A DNA stretch of 64,000 bases. It comes from Hyphomicrobiales bacterium. Lineage in GTDB: Bacteria; Pseudomonadota; Alphaproteobacteria; Rhizobiales; Rhizobiaceae. Below, piece by piece: positions 28,616-38,321 of the stretch. Below the pieces are notes generated by a model. It was not told where the DNA came from. It saw only the letters and a list, made by a program, of their open reading frames with translations, and ran no database searches. Each line of letters begins with the position of its first letter. The stretch's first letter is position 1. A program made the translations under genes and the position numbers. Location of the stretch: the NCBI GenBank assembly GCA_900471815.1, contig UICE01000006.1:109946-173945 (forward strand), given 5' to 3'.

Positions 28616-28690
28616 GCGCCCATCGTCTAGCGGTTAGGACGGCGCCCTCTCACGGCGCAAACAGGGGTTCGATTCCCCTTGGGCGTACCA
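28616..28690 (+). tRNA. tRNA-Glu (CTC)
   Basis: 75 nt including encoded CCA. Acceptor GCGCCCA pairs with TGGGCGT, D-arm GTCT/GGAC, anticodon stem GCGCC/GGCGC with loop CTCTCAC (anticodon CTC at 28649-28651), T-arm GGGGTTCGATTCCCC. All four arms close and no island boundary is attached to it. Confidence 0.96.
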
Positions 28691-28712
28691 ATTCATCTTT
28701 ATTGTCAGGTCT

Positions 28713-29348
28713 TTAAACCAGCGGGAAAATACGTCCCTGTTGGATCTGTTCGTCGACCCAATGCTGTTCATTTCCCCAGGAATGCCTTTTCCAGCCTTGC
28801 CAGCTGAAGCCGCAGAACTCAACACGGGTTGAATCCGTTCCGAGAGTTTCAATCACATAGCGGATAGCCAGTACTCCGGAGCTTGGAAAAACCTTACTGA
28901 AATCGCTGGTAGAGATATCAAGTATCCGGCAGGTTTCGTAGTAGAATTCGGCGGAGAGGACGGTCGTCTTTTTGCCCAGTGCCTGGACCTTTTTCAATGT
29001 TTCTGCCGTCCAATCTGCCTTGCGACCCTTTAAACGGGACAGGAGGTTTGGCCGCGGATGATACTGTCTGACGATTGACGGGTGGTAGGGGAGAATAATC
29101 TCCTTCGCATCTCGCACAAACGGCTCTTGCCAATAAGAGGGCGTTTCCAAACGTGCCTGCATTGATTTGCCGGAGTTCATCAGGAAGAGAATATCAGTCT
29201 TGCTGCCGGTCAATTCAGGAATGATAACAGCTTCATTGAACCGGATAACGATGTCAGCGCTATCTATGGCGTGAGCCACGCCCGGCCCTACAGGTCCATT
29301 GCCAACGATGACAATCCTTTTGAACAGACCTGAGAGCGAACGCGTCAT
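28713..29348 (-). CDS. Glycosyltransferase-29-like protein, unknown function
   Basis: 211 residues with a Rossmann-like start KRIVIVGNGPVGPGVAHAIDSADIVIRFNEA and a later TDILFLMNSG, followed by FPSSGVLAIRYVIETLG and a C-terminal FCGFSWQGWKRHSWGNEQHW block. This spacing resembles the sialyltransferase-like GT29 motifs found in small bacterial proteins, but catalytic activity is not shown. It begins 4 bp after the lldD-like stop on the same strand, so the two are likely cotranscribed; longer in-frame starts overlap that gene. Confidence 0.6.
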   Translation of the reverse strand: MTRSLSGLFKRIVIVGNGPVGPGVAHAIDSADIVIRFNEAVIIPELTGSKTDILFLMNSGKSMQARLETPSYWQEPFVRDAKEIILPYHPSIVRQYHPRPNLLSRLKGRKADWTAETLKKVQALGKKTTVLSAEFYYETCRILDISTSDFSKVFPSSGVLAIRYVIETLGTDSTRVEFCGFSWQGWKRHSWGNEQHWVDEQIQQGRIFPLV

Positions 29349-29352
29349 TTTA

Positions 29353-30543
29353 TCAGCCAGTTTTCTTTTTCTTGACCTGAGCCATGCGCGGTTTGGTTTC
29401 AAGACCGCTCCTATAGAGATTGTTGCGATCAAGGACCTTCACATCCCGTTCGCCGCACAAAGCCATCGTAATATCGAGCTCCTTGCGGATAATCTCCAAC
29501 GCTTCCGTCACACCGGCCTTACCGCCAGCGCCCAGACCATAGAGAAAAGCCCGGCCAATGAAGGTCCCTTTGGCGCCAATGGCAAGTGCTTTAAGAACGT
29601 CCTGCCCAGAACGAATACCGCCATCAAACAGAACTTCAATCTTGTCACCGACGGCGTCGACGATTTCGGCAAGCACGGAAATGGAAGAGGGGGCGCCGTC
29701 CAACTGCCGTCCTCCATGATTGGACACGATGATTGCGTCAGCGCCCGTGGCCGCAGCAATTTTGGCATCTTCAACGTCAAGAATACCCTTGATGATGAGC
29801 TTGCCGCCCCATCTTTCCTTGATCCATGCCACGTCACTCCAGGAGAGGCGCGGATCGAACTGTTCAGCGGTCCAGACACCCAGCGACGCCATACTCTCTA
29901 CACCCTTGACGTGACCGATGATGTTGCCGAACCCACGGCGTTTCGTTTTCAGCATGCCCATGCACCATTGTGGACGGGTCATCATCTGCCAGAGAAAGGA
30001 TGGTGTTATTTTGGGTGGGGCGGACAGGCCATTGCGAATATCCTTATGGCGCTGGCCGAGAATTTGAAGATCCAGCGTTAGGACAAGAGCTGAGCATTTG
30101 GCCGCTTTGGCACGATCAATCAGATTATTGATAAAGTCGCGGTCACGCATGACATAAAGCTGAAACCAGAATGGCTTTTTCGTAACGGATGCAACGTCCT
30201 CGATAGAGCAGATGCTCATGGTGGACAGGGTAAACGGAACACCGAAATCTTCTGCGGCTTGAGCTGCGAGCATCTCGCCATCCGCATGCTGCATGCCGGT
30301 CAGGCCTGTCGGTGCCAATGCGACTGGCATTGAAACCGGCTGGCCAACCATTGTTGACTCCAAGGTCCGCTCTGCCATGTCGACAGCAACACGCTGACGT
30401 AATTGAATCTTGGCGAAATCCTCCTCATTGGCGCGATAGGTGCTTTCGGTCCAGGCGCCTGAATCAGCATAATCAAAGAACATTTTTGGAACGCGACGCT
30501 GCGCGATTCTTTTCAGGTCAGCTATTTCCAGATTCTTGGCCAT
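29353..30543 (-). CDS. lldD: FMN-dependent alpha-hydroxy-acid dehydrogenase (L-lactate dehydrogenase type)
   Basis: 396-residue member of the glycolate oxidase/LldD family. FMN-contacting PTGLTGMQHADGE near residue 78, the QLYVMRDRD segment, and the active-site block SNHGGRQLDGAPSS with catalytic His276 are present; the C-terminal FDGGIRSGQDVLKALA binds the FMN phosphate. L-lactate is the likely substrate, but (S)-mandelate- or glycolate-type activity cannot be excluded. Divergent from a D-2-hydroxyacid dehydrogenase gene over 173 bp. Confidence 0.85.
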   Translation of the reverse strand: MAKNLEIADLKRIAQRRVPKMFFDYADSGAWTESTYRANEEDFAKIQLRQRVAVDMAERTLESTMVGQPVSMPVALAPTGLTGMQHADGEMLAAQAAEDFGVPFTLSTMSICSIEDVASVTKKPFWFQLYVMRDRDFINNLIDRAKAAKCSALVLTLDLQILGQRHKDIRNGLSAPPKITPSFLWQMMTRPQWCMGMLKTKRRGFGNIIGHVKGVESMASLGVWTAEQFDPRLSWSDVAWIKERWGGKLIIKGILDVEDAKIAAATGADAIIVSNHGGRQLDGAPSSISVLAEIVDAVGDKIEVLFDGGIRSGQDVLKALAIGAKGTFIGRAFLYGLGAGGKAGVTEALEIIRKELDITMALCGERDVKVLDRNNLYRSGLETKPRMAQVKKKKTG

Positions 30544-30716
30544 ATTCTTCCCGCTTTAAATATCTGTTTTTCATATGAGTAGCTCGGTGAGGCAAGCACT
30601 TTGTACGCGATAATCATATACGAGTGAGCGCTTCACGAGTAAATGGTTTGTCATTGTGATCGAAACATCGTTATGTTCAGCATATTCTTCACGCATGATC
30701 CATAGGACTCATTCTC

Positions 30717-31640
30717 ATGTCAAAGCAACCACTTCTCATTCTCGGACCGCTTATGCCCTATCTCATTGAAGAGTTGGGTAAAAAGTACGAGATCGAGAAG
30801 CTATATGAGGAGAAGGATGCGCTGGGTTTTCTGCAAGCCCATGCGCCACGCTTTGAGGCGGCTGTGACGAGCACTTTCACGGGGCTGAAGGCAGACATGA
30901 TTGACCTTCTAACCGCCGTAAAAATTGTTTCGTCATTTGGCGTCGGCACCGACTCTCTTGACGTGGCCTATGCCAATAAGAAGGGCATAAAAATTGCCAA
31001 TACGCCGGATGTTCTCAACGAAGACACAGCAAACATGGCAATAACACTTTTGCTTGCCTCAACGAGAGACATCGTTGCCAATGACCGGTTTGTACGGGAA
31101 GGCCGGTGGGCGAAGGGCGAAGCCGCTCCTCTGGCGCTCGGTATTGAGGGAAAGAAAGTCGGGCTTGTCGGGCTGGGGCGGATTGGGAGCGTAATCGCGA
31201 CCAAGCTCTTGGCTTTTGGCTGCGATGTTGTCTACCACACGCGTAACAAGAAGCCCGACATCTCATTTAAGCATTATGACAATCTGGTTGAGATGGCCGG
31301 CGACTGCGCAGCATTGATTGCTATCCTGCCGGGCGGCGAGGCAACGCAGGGTGTCATTTCTCGCGAAGTTTTGCAGGCACTTGGGCCCGAGGGAACATTC
31401 ATCAATGTTGCTCGCGGAACCGTCGTTGATGAAATTGCACTGGTCGAATTGTTGAAGTCAAAGGAACTCGGCCGGGCCGGGCTTGACGTTTTTGTTGACG
31501 AGCCCAACGTGCCTGCGGACTTGTTCGCATTGGATAATGTAGTTCTACAGCCGCATATGGGCAGCGCCACGGTTGAAACCCGCAAGGCCATGGCTGACCG
31601 CGTTGTCTCCAATCTCGATAATTATTTCGCGGCCAAATAG
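30717..31640 (+). CDS. NAD(P)-dependent D-2-hydroxyacid dehydrogenase
   Basis: 307 residues of the D-isomer-specific 2-hydroxyacid dehydrogenase family. Dinucleotide fold GKKVGLVGLGRIGSVIA; catalytic Arg in NVARGTVVDE, Glu in VFVDEPNVP and His in QPHMGSAT. It is most like the short glyoxylate/hydroxypyruvate reductases. Pairing with an FMN hydroxyacid dehydrogenase suggests hydroxyacid interconversion, an inference only. Confidence 0.85.
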   Translation: MSKQPLLILGPLMPYLIEELGKKYEIEKLYEEKDALGFLQAHAPRFEAAVTSTFTGLKADMIDLLTAVKIVSSFGVGTDSLDVAYANKKGIKIANTPDVLNEDTANMAITLLLASTRDIVANDRFVREGRWAKGEAAPLALGIEGKKVGLVGLGRIGSVIATKLLAFGCDVVYHTRNKKPDISFKHYDNLVEMAGDCAALIAILPGGEATQGVISREVLQALGPEGTFINVARGTVVDEIALVELLKSKELGRAGLDVFVDEPNVPADLFALDNVVLQPHMGSATVETRKAMADRVVSNLDNYFAAK

Positions 31641-31673
31641 GCCGCGAGCAACTTCCGTTCAGGCAAGAAAGCT

Positions 31674-32528
31674 TTAGCCGAAGACGACTGTCTTGTGGCC
31701 ATTGAGCATAACGCGCGATTCAAGATGCTTCTTGACCGCGCGGGCCAACACTCGGCTTTCGATGTCACGGCCCGTGGCTACAAAATCTTCTGCGCTCATG
31801 GCATGGGTTACGCGTTCAGTTTCTTGTTCGATAATGGGGCCTTCATCAAGGTCGGGCGTCACGTAATGAGCCGTTGCACCAATCAGCTTCACGCCACGCT
31901 CGAAAGCCTGGTGATAAGGCTTTGCACCTTTGAAGCTCGGCAGGAAGGAGTGGTGAATATTGATAACCTTGCCAAACAGCCGCTTCGAGAGATTGTCGGA
32001 AAGGACCTGCATGTAGCGGGCAAGAATCACAAGATCAGCACCAGTGTCTTTGACAATTTTGAGCAGCGCATCTTCTTGCTCTTTCTTGTTGTCTTTTGAC
32101 ACGGGAAGCACGTGATATGGGATGCCTTCGTGGTCGGCAAAACGTCGGCTGTCTTCATGATTGGAGACGATCGCCGCGACTTCCGCATCGAGCCAGCCTA
32201 CCTTGATCTGATAAATCAAGTGCAGCAAAGCGTGGTCGAAACGCGAGACCATGATAATGATTCTTGGCTTCTTTGATTGATCGATGAGGCTTGTCTTCAT
32301 ATCGAAGCGAGTAACAGCAGGTTTGAGCGCTCGCTCTACATCGTCTTTCGATGTTCCTTCGGCAGCCGTAAATGCAATGCGCATGAAGAAGCGGTTGGTT
32401 TGGCGATCCCAGAACTGATTGCTTTCAGCAATATTGGCATCCATGCCTGCTAGTTCTGTGGTTACCGAGGCAACAATTCCTGGCCGGTCTTCACAGGTAA
32501 GCGTCAGGACATAATTCTGGTCTGGCAT
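31674..32528 (-). CDS. purU: Formyltetrahydrofolate deformylase PurU
   Basis: Hydrolyses 10-formyl-THF to formate and THF, balancing one-carbon pools. An N-terminal ACT domain (LTLTCEDRPGIVASVTTELA) precedes a formyltransferase-like domain with INIHHSFLPSFKGAKPY and the catalytic Asp in TPDLDEGPI. 284 residues. Start 32528 is favoured by GGAG 6-9 nt upstream; another ATG at 32549 would add seven residues. Its 3' end converges on the dehydrogenase gene with 33 bp between and no clear terminator. Confidence 0.93.
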   Translation of the reverse strand: MPDQNYVLTLTCEDRPGIVASVTTELAGMDANIAESNQFWDRQTNRFFMRIAFTAAEGTSKDDVERALKPAVTRFDMKTSLIDQSKKPRIIIMVSRFDHALLHLIYQIKVGWLDAEVAAIVSNHEDSRRFADHEGIPYHVLPVSKDNKKEQEDALLKIVKDTGADLVILARYMQVLSDNLSKRLFGKVINIHHSFLPSFKGAKPYHQAFERGVKLIGATAHYVTPDLDEGPIIEQETERVTHAMSAEDFVATGRDIESRVLARAVKKHLESRVMLNGHKTVVFG

Positions 32529-32685
32529 GGGAACTCCGTCTGTCGTCATTCAGTGATCTTGGCAATTGTGCGGGATCATAGGGGGCACCGTTGAAATGCG
32601 TCGACACAAAAACGAAGTGCTCAGTCCTTTTTCCGGCATCCTTGACCGAGGCGATTGTCTTTTGTCGATTAGATGATGGATTGCA

Positions 32686-34101
32686 TCAGGAGTCAGGCTT
32701 GATACCATACCATCGGGGTGTGTAAGTCCATTCCCCGCCATCCGTTTTGGGAAAACTGCGCGTTAATGACGAGCCGACAATGATGACCGTGCGCATGTCG
32801 ACCTGTTCTGGCGTTAAGTCTTCCAGCCGTATCGTCCGCAGGGTCTCCGCCGGGCGGCCAATATCACGGCCCAGGACAACTGGCGTATCGGGATTGCGAT
32901 GCTGGCGCAGCAACTCTATCGCCCGGGGCAATTGCCAGGGCCGCGGCTTGGAAATCGGGTTGTAGAAGGCAAAAGCAAAGTCTGCTTCGGCGGCCAGTGA
33001 AATGCGTTTTTCGATAATCTCCCAAGGCTTCAGATTATCCGACAATGAAATGATGCAAAAATCATGACCAAGGGGCGCACCGCTTTTGCTCGCTGCAGCA
33101 AGTGCAGCAGAGACACCCGGCAATATTTCCAGCTCTACACTATGCCATGCGGGATTGTCGGAGTCGTGCAAAGCTTCGATCACCGCTGCAGCCATGGCGA
33201 AAACGCCGGGGTCACCGGAAGAAACCATGACCACGGACCGGCCTGTTGCAGCAAGTTCAAAAGCATGGCGGGCACGCTGCATCTCTTCGCGATTATCGGT
33301 CGCATGGATGGTCTGGTTGGGCCGAAAGGTTCCAGCCATGCGAATATAGGTTTCATAGCCAAGAATGTCTTGAGCCTCTTGCAGTGCATGTTTGACGGCG
33401 GGAACCATAAAATCGGGATTGCCCGGGCCAAGACCTATAACACTGAGTTTTCCTCGTGGACGAGTCTGATCGACCTGCGCTGTTGATTGAAATACCAATT
33501 CATTTTCGCCTGCGACCACGTCATCGGGTGTCACCCGGATAAGCAATTCGCCCTCATCATTCAGCGGCAGACGTGCATCGGCAAGCCAAGGCGCACTTCC
33601 TTCTATGCGCACGGTCTTTCCGGCAAGCATATCGGCAATGAACTTCTTGGCATTTCCGGGATTCTTCAGCTGGAATTCGGGCGGTGGATTTAGCAGGCAT
33701 GTCCCGAAACGAAGCTCGCCAGAGGTAGTGATAGCAGCCGGAACATTGAGAATCGTAGCAATCTGGCGCGCCAGAATATTGACGCCAGTCGTTCCGCCGA
33801 GCAGCGGGACCACTGTGCTACCATCATCCGCGACGGCAAGTACAGGCGGCTCCGCGCCCTTGTTCTCCAAGATAGATGCGAGCGAACGAATGATAATTCC
33901 TGCCGAGCAAAGTGCGATAATGGGATGGCCTGCCTGATAAAGCTTGCGGACAGTGTCACCAAAATTTTCGAAGCTTTCGTCAGCCCCTTCGACGCGCGTA
34001 TCAAGCCCGTAGATGGTGCTTCCATCCAAGGCCGACTTAATTTGCAATGCTGTTTGCAAACCTAAGGCGGAGAGAACCAAAATAATGGGGGAGGCCATCA
34101 T
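32686..34101 (-). CDS. cobJ: Precorrin-3B C17-methyltransferase CobJ fused to a CbiG-like domain
   Basis: 471 residues in two parts. About 1-215 resemble CbiG ([30 protein letters not shown]), the lactone-opening protein of the anaerobic cobalamin route; about 225-470 are CobJ, a SAM-dependent tetrapyrrole methylase ([25 protein letters not shown]). CobJ methylates C17 with ring contraction in the aerobic route. The start overlaps the cobI stop (ATGA), so cobG-H-I-J form a tight operon. The CbiG portion may be structural, since the pathway here is aerobic (cobG present). Confidence 0.9.
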   Translation of the reverse strand: MMASPIILVLSALGLQTALQIKSALDGSTIYGLDTRVEGADESFENFGDTVRKLYQAGHPIIALCSAGIIIRSLASILENKGAEPPVLAVADDGSTVVPLLGGTTGVNILARQIATILNVPAAITTSGELRFGTCLLNPPPEFQLKNPGNAKKFIADMLAGKTVRIEGSAPWLADARLPLNDEGELLIRVTPDDVVAGENELVFQSTAQVDQTRPRGKLSVIGLGPGNPDFMVPAVKHALQEAQDILGYETYIRMAGTFRPNQTIHATDNREEMQRARHAFELAATGRSVVMVSSGDPGVFAMAAAVIEALHDSDNPAWHSVELEILPGVSAALAAASKSGAPLGHDFCIISLSDNLKPWEIIEKRISLAAEADFAFAFYNPISKPRPWQLPRAIELLRQHRNPDTPVVLGRDIGRPAETLRTIRLEDLTPEQVDMRTVIIVGSSLTRSFPKTDGGEWTYTPRWYGIKPDS

Positions 34102-34838
34102 TCGCCGTTGCCTTGCCACTTTTCTCCGGGAACCAGAATCAGCGAGAAGTAGGGGGATGACGCCGGATCCACTTCGCTGAGCGGTACGATTTTCTGGGCG
34201 TCCATAGTCGCCCGTTCAACGTAAAGCGCGCGGTCCATCAGGCCGAGCTCAGCAATAACATCACGCACCTTTGCGAGGTTTTTGCCAAGCTTCATAATCG
34301 CTGCGGCTTCCGTGGCGGCAAGTCTTGTCTTCAATTCTTCCGCCGGAAGCACTCCGGAGAGAACCGTCAGGGTTTGATTGCGGTAGACAAGCGGTGCGCC
34401 AAGAACTGCCGCGCCGCCCAGGACCGAACACACACCGGGCACGACCTCTGTCTGATAGTCTTCGGCCAGGCGATCATGGATATACATGAATGAGCCATAG
34501 AAAAAGGGATCGCCTTCAGCGATGACTGCCACATCTGATCCCGCATCCAGATGAGTGCGCAAAACGCCGGTGATTTCGCTGTAAAAATCGCTGACAATCG
34601 CCTCGTAATTCATGTGGGCTGGCAATATCTCGGTTGTAACCGGATAAATCAGCGGCACCAGCAACTGGCTGTCGCTGAGGTATTTTTCAACAATGGTCAG
34701 AGCATTACCTTTTTTGCCCTTTGCGGCATGGTAGGCTACGACCGGCGCAGACTGAAGTAGCCGCAACGCCTTCAATGTGATGAGCTCCGGATCGCCGGGA
34801 CCGACGCCCAGTCCGAACAGCCTTCCCTGCGCCGCCAT
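34098..34838 (-). CDS. cobI: Precorrin-2 C20-methyltransferase CobI
   Basis: 246-residue SAM-dependent methylase of the tetrapyrrole family that adds a methyl group to C20 of precorrin-2. N-terminal [20 protein letters not shown], the second motif [17 protein letters not shown], and the third motif [19 protein letters not shown] are in place. Overlaps cobH by one base and cobJ by four, so translation is coupled. Confidence 0.94.
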   Translation of the reverse strand: MAAQGRLFGLGVGPGDPELITLKALRLLQSAPVVAYHAAKGKKGNALTIVEKYLSDSQLLVPLIYPVTTEILPAHMNYEAIVSDFYSEITGVLRTHLDAGSDVAVIAEGDPFFYGSFMYIHDRLAEDYQTEVVPGVCSVLGGAAVLGAPLVYRNQTLTVLSGVLPAEELKTRLAATEAAAIMKLGKNLAKVRDVIAELGLMDRALYVERATMDAQKIVPLSEVDPASSPYFSLILVPGEKWQGNGE

Positions 34839-35464
34839 TATTCTTTCTCCGACGCAAGCGCATTAATGGCGGCTGCAGCCATGGCGCTGCCACCACGACG
34901 CCCATGAACAACGACAAAAGGTATGCCATGGGTATTTTCGGCAAGCGCAGCTTTTGATTCCATTGCACCGACAAAGCCAACTGGAAAGCCAAGCACCAGT
35001 GCGGGACGCGGAGCGCCTTCCTCAATCATTTCGAGAAGCCGAAAAAGCGCGGTTGGAGCATTGCCAAAGGCAACGACAGCCCCCTCCAAATGAGGACGCC
35101 AGAGTTCGAGAGCCGCAGCAGAGCGTGTGTTACCCATCTCCATTGCCAGTGCTGGCACGGAGGGGTCGTTCAATGTGCAGATGACTTGATTATCACGAGG
35201 CAAGCGGGCGCGTGTGACGCCCTCCGCAACCATGCGCGCATCACACAAGATCGGTGCGCCTGCAAGCAAGGCGTTTCGTCCTGCTCTCGCCGCGCCATCC
35301 GAAAATGCCAGATCCTCAATCACATCAACCATCCCGCAGGCATGGGCAACGCGCACGGCAAGTTTTTCCAGATCGGCAGGAATGCGGCTTAGGTCAGCCT
35401 CAGAGCGAATGATAGCGAAGGAGCGATCATAGATCGCTTGGCCATCGCGAATGTAGTCAAGCAT
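34838..35464 (-). CDS. cobH: Precorrin-8X methylmutase CobH
   Basis: Moves the C11 methyl to C12, giving hydrogenobyrinate. 208 residues with the catalytic histidine His41 in [12 protein letters not shown] and the conserved [18 protein letters not shown] and [14 protein letters not shown] segments. Stop overlaps the cobI start by one base; the start overlaps the cobG 3' end by eight bases. Confidence 0.95.
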   Translation of the reverse strand: MLDYIRDGQAIYDRSFAIIRSEADLSRIPADLEKLAVRVAHACGMVDVIEDLAFSDGAARAGRNALLAGAPILCDARMVAEGVTRARLPRDNQVICTLNDPSVPALAMEMGNTRSAAALELWRPHLEGAVVAFGNAPTALFRLLEMIEEGAPRPALVLGFPVGFVGAMESKAALAENTHGIPFVVVHGRRGGSAMAAAAINALASEKE

Positions 35465-36839
35465 GTGATGGCCCCCCGGAGCCGAAATTAGCGCCGATCA
35501 GTTCGGCCGATTCCTCGATAGTGCGGTTGCTAGCCAATAGCTTGCCAAATCGCGACGGTCCATTGGTCGCTTGCAGAAAGATATCGTAGCGACCTGCAGA
35601 GGTTGCTACGAGCGTTACGGGTTTTGCCATAGGTGAGGCGCAGGACTTGCTGCATCCGGTAAGGTGTATTTGCGGCATCTCAGATTTGCCGGCAAGCAAG
35701 GTGGCGAGGCGGATACCATCCGATTGCGTCGCCGCCAGCGCGGATTTGCAGCCAGCCGATCCGGAGCAGCTGATCATCGTTGCAATGGGCTCCAGAGGAT
35801 CACTGGTAAGCCCAAGTGCACGCAGTGCTTCGAGCGCATCTTCGGCATGATCCTTCGCTACTCCGGATAAAAGCACACTTTGCCATGGCGTCAATTGCAG
35901 CGCCCCTGAGCAGTAACGATCGGCAATCGCGGCCAGATTACGCAGTATATCGGGATTTAAGCGGCCAAGTGGTGGCATTGCGCCGACCATCTGGAAACTC
36001 GCATTGGAGGTTTTCACGATACCCAGATGACCATTTGTCTGCGGTGGAGTCCTGCGCCACTGACCGAGATCTGCATTGCGGAGAGACTTGTCAAATCGCC
36101 CCTCAACACGACCAATAAAGTGATCCCGGCCCAAATCCGCAAGCATATGGCGTAAACGCGATGCATCTGGATTGGCAATGTTCCATTCGATGAAAAGATC
36201 GAGAATGGCGGTTACCAGTTCGAAGGATCTCTCTGTGCTGACTAGTCCCAGAGCGGATTGATCCCCTGCAAGAACAGGGGGAGTGCCAGCGACACCAAAG
36301 GCGTAGGCAGAAGCCGGATTTTCCGGGTTGATCGGGCTTAGCCAAAGATCATGCGGATGAGTGACCATAGCAACATCCTCACCTCCATCGATGAGTATAC
36401 AGAATTTGGGTGAGAGCGTCTGATAGCGAGGGTTTGTCTGCAATTCTGTCAGAATGCGCGTAGCCAGAGGCCTGATGTCGCTTTTTTTATCGTCTTGTCC
36501 GACAAGCGGGCTGATCATGACATTGCGTATGTCATCCCCCTTGTCAGTCAGAGGCCCCAACCCGAGCGCGAGCAAACTGTCGACAAGCGCGTCTTCGCTG
36601 TCCGGGCGAACGCCGCGGATTTGCACATTTGCCCGATTGGTAATGTCGATGATTCCATTACCAAACTCTTCAGCGGCCCGGGCTATCCCTCTTGCCTGAT
36701 CGGAAGTGAGGTTGCCGAACGTCAGTTTTACCCGGCATATTCCGCCATCCAGCGCTTGTGCCATACGAAACAACCCCGGACAGGCGGAGCGCCGGTCATG
36801 GACTAAAGTTTTGCGGACGGGTTTCATTATCAGGCTCAT
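35457..36839 (-). CDS. cobG: Precorrin-3B synthase CobG (aerobic)
   Basis: Oxygen-dependent enzyme that makes precorrin-3B; it resembles sulfite/nitrite reductases. Paired ferredoxin-like halves and the Fe-S cysteines SCSGSAGC and TGCSKSC near the C-terminus are visible. Its presence shows the aerobic cobalamin branch. Start is uncertain: ATG 36839 (MSLIMKPVRK) or 36827; earlier codons extend into the 118-bp gap shared with divergent cobL. No B12 riboswitch was recognised in that gap. Confidence 0.92.
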   Translation of the reverse strand: MSLIMKPVRKTLVHDRRSACPGLFRMAQALDGGICRVKLTFGNLTSDQARGIARAAEEFGNGIIDITNRANVQIRGVRPDSEDALVDSLLALGLGPLTDKGDDIRNVMISPLVGQDDKKSDIRPLATRILTELQTNPRYQTLSPKFCILIDGGEDVAMVTHPHDLWLSPINPENPASAYAFGVAGTPPVLAGDQSALGLVSTERSFELVTAILDLFIEWNIANPDASRLRHMLADLGRDHFIGRVEGRFDKSLRNADLGQWRRTPPQTNGHLGIVKTSNASFQMVGAMPPLGRLNPDILRNLAAIADRYCSGALQLTPWQSVLLSGVAKDHAEDALEALRALGLTSDPLEPIATMISCSGSAGCKSALAATQSDGIRLATLLAGKSEMPQIHLTGCSKSCASPMAKPVTLVATSAGRYDIFLQATNGPSRFGKLLASNRTIEESAELIGANFGSGGPSHA

Positions 36840-36956
36840 GGCTTTGACGGTTTTACAGGATGGCGCAGGGTGTGCCAACCATTCTCATCGCTGTAACCTT
36901 CGTTGACCCATCTTGCGCTTTCGGGCATGCATGGCATTGAACTTTCAACGGGATAG

Positions 36957-38174
36957 ATGATGGCGCAGTGGCTTACGATAATCGGGATTGGTGAAGACGG
37001 ATATGAGGGGCTTGGGCAGAATGCACGGGCCGCCCTGAAGGCTGCGGGCACCATATTCGGCGGCAAGCGTCACCTTGATCTCCTGCCCGAAGAATTTGGC
37101 GCGAAGCGTATAGCATGGCCGACACCGTTTTCAGACGCCTATGCGATGTTGCTTGCCTTGCGTGGAAACGCAGTTGTCGTTCTGGCAAGCGGCGATCCGA
37201 TGCATTACGGCATGGGGGCAACGCTCACGCGGTACCTGAGCGCGGAGGAAATGCTGGTTTTGCCTTCGCCTTCATCATTTTCGCTTGCTGCTGCTGCCAT
37301 GGGTTGGCCCATACAAGACATAGAGTTGCTCAGTGTTCATGGACGAGCGCTCGAAACCTTGGCGAAGTCCTTTGTGCCTGATGCAAAGCTGCTTATTCTC
37401 AGCAATGATGGTGAAACGCCTACCCATGTGGCACGGCTTTTGATCGAGTCGGGCTTTACTACGGCTCGTCTGACTGTGCTCGAGCATTTAGGAGGCGAGA
37501 ATCAACGGCGCATTGATGGTGTTGCACAAAGCTGGAACCAATTGCGTTGTGCAGACCTCAATGTTCTTGCAGTGGATTGTGGGCAGCCTGATCAATTCTC
37601 GCTCTCATATCCCCTTATGGCGGGTCTGTCAGACGAGGCTTACCAACATGACGGGCAGTTGACGAAGCGGGATGTGCGAGCAGTAACCTTGGCGCATCTG
37701 GCACCCTTGCCGCGCGAATTGCTTTGGGATGTCGGAGCAGGATGCGGCTCGATCGGCATTGAGTGGATGCGCTCGCACCCGACATGCAAGGCGATTGCGA
37801 TCGAGGCCGACGAGAAGCGGCAGGCTCTGATTATCCAGAATAGTAAAACGCTTGGCGTGCCCGGCCTCGAACTTGTGCGGGGGCAAGCGCCGGATGCACT
37901 GGCGGAGCTCAACACTCCCGATGCGATTTTCATCGGCGGTGGCGTGACTGATCCCGGGGTTTTGGATGCATGCTGGCTTGCATTGAAGCCGGGTGGCAGG
38001 CTTGTCGCAAATGCTGTTACCATTCAAAGCGAAATGGCGCTGGTCGGTTGGCGGGAAGTGCATGGTGGAGATCTCATCAAGCTCAGCGTGTCGCATGCGC
38101 AGCCGCTTGGAAGCTTTGATAGTTGGCGATCAGCCTTGCCCGTTACTATTTATACCGTTCGCAAGCAGGTGTAA
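36957..38174 (+). CDS. cobL: Precorrin-6Y C5,15-methyltransferase (decarboxylating) CobL
   Basis: Bifunctional enzyme of 405 residues. The N-terminal half is a tetrapyrrole methylase ([34 protein letters not shown]); the C-terminal half is a Rossmann methyltransferase like CbiT ([18 protein letters not shown]). It methylates C5 and C15 and decarboxylates the C12 acetate. Two tandem ATGs (36957, 36960) can serve. It is transcribed away from cobGHIJ; cobK and cobM are not in this window. Confidence 0.95.
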   Translation: MMAQWLTIIGIGEDGYEGLGQNARAALKAAGTIFGGKRHLDLLPEEFGAKRIAWPTPFSDAYAMLLALRGNAVVVLASGDPMHYGMGATLTRYLSAEEMLVLPSPSSFSLAAAAMGWPIQDIELLSVHGRALETLAKSFVPDAKLLILSNDGETPTHVARLLIESGFTTARLTVLEHLGGENQRRIDGVAQSWNQLRCADLNVLAVDCGQPDQFSLSYPLMAGLSDEAYQHDGQLTKRDVRAVTLAHLAPLPRELLWDVGAGCGSIGIEWMRSHPTCKAIAIEADEKRQALIIQNSKTLGVPGLELVRGQAPDALAELNTPDAIFIGGGVTDPGVLDACWLALKPGGRLVANAVTIQSEMALVGWREVHGGDLIKLSVSHAQPLGSFDSWRSALPVTIYTVRKQV

Positions 38175-38321
38175 GGAGTTCGCGACAGGATTAAGACAGG
38201 ATTATGCTTTCTAAGGGTAGTGGGAGATTGCATTCGGGTGGAAATTCATATTCTTAACGTAATAAAAAACGTTGAAGTCCCGTCCTGATGGCAATCAGGG
38301 AGTCAGGAGCAGGAAACACGC

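Noticed and set aside
36840..36956. B12 riboswitch in the cobG-cobL gap
   Set aside because: Only 117 bp and no B12-box-like sequence seen.
38175..38321. yybP-ykoY manganese riboswitch upstream of the DUF475 gene
   Set aside because: The conserved GGGGAGUA-type core and paired elements are not present.
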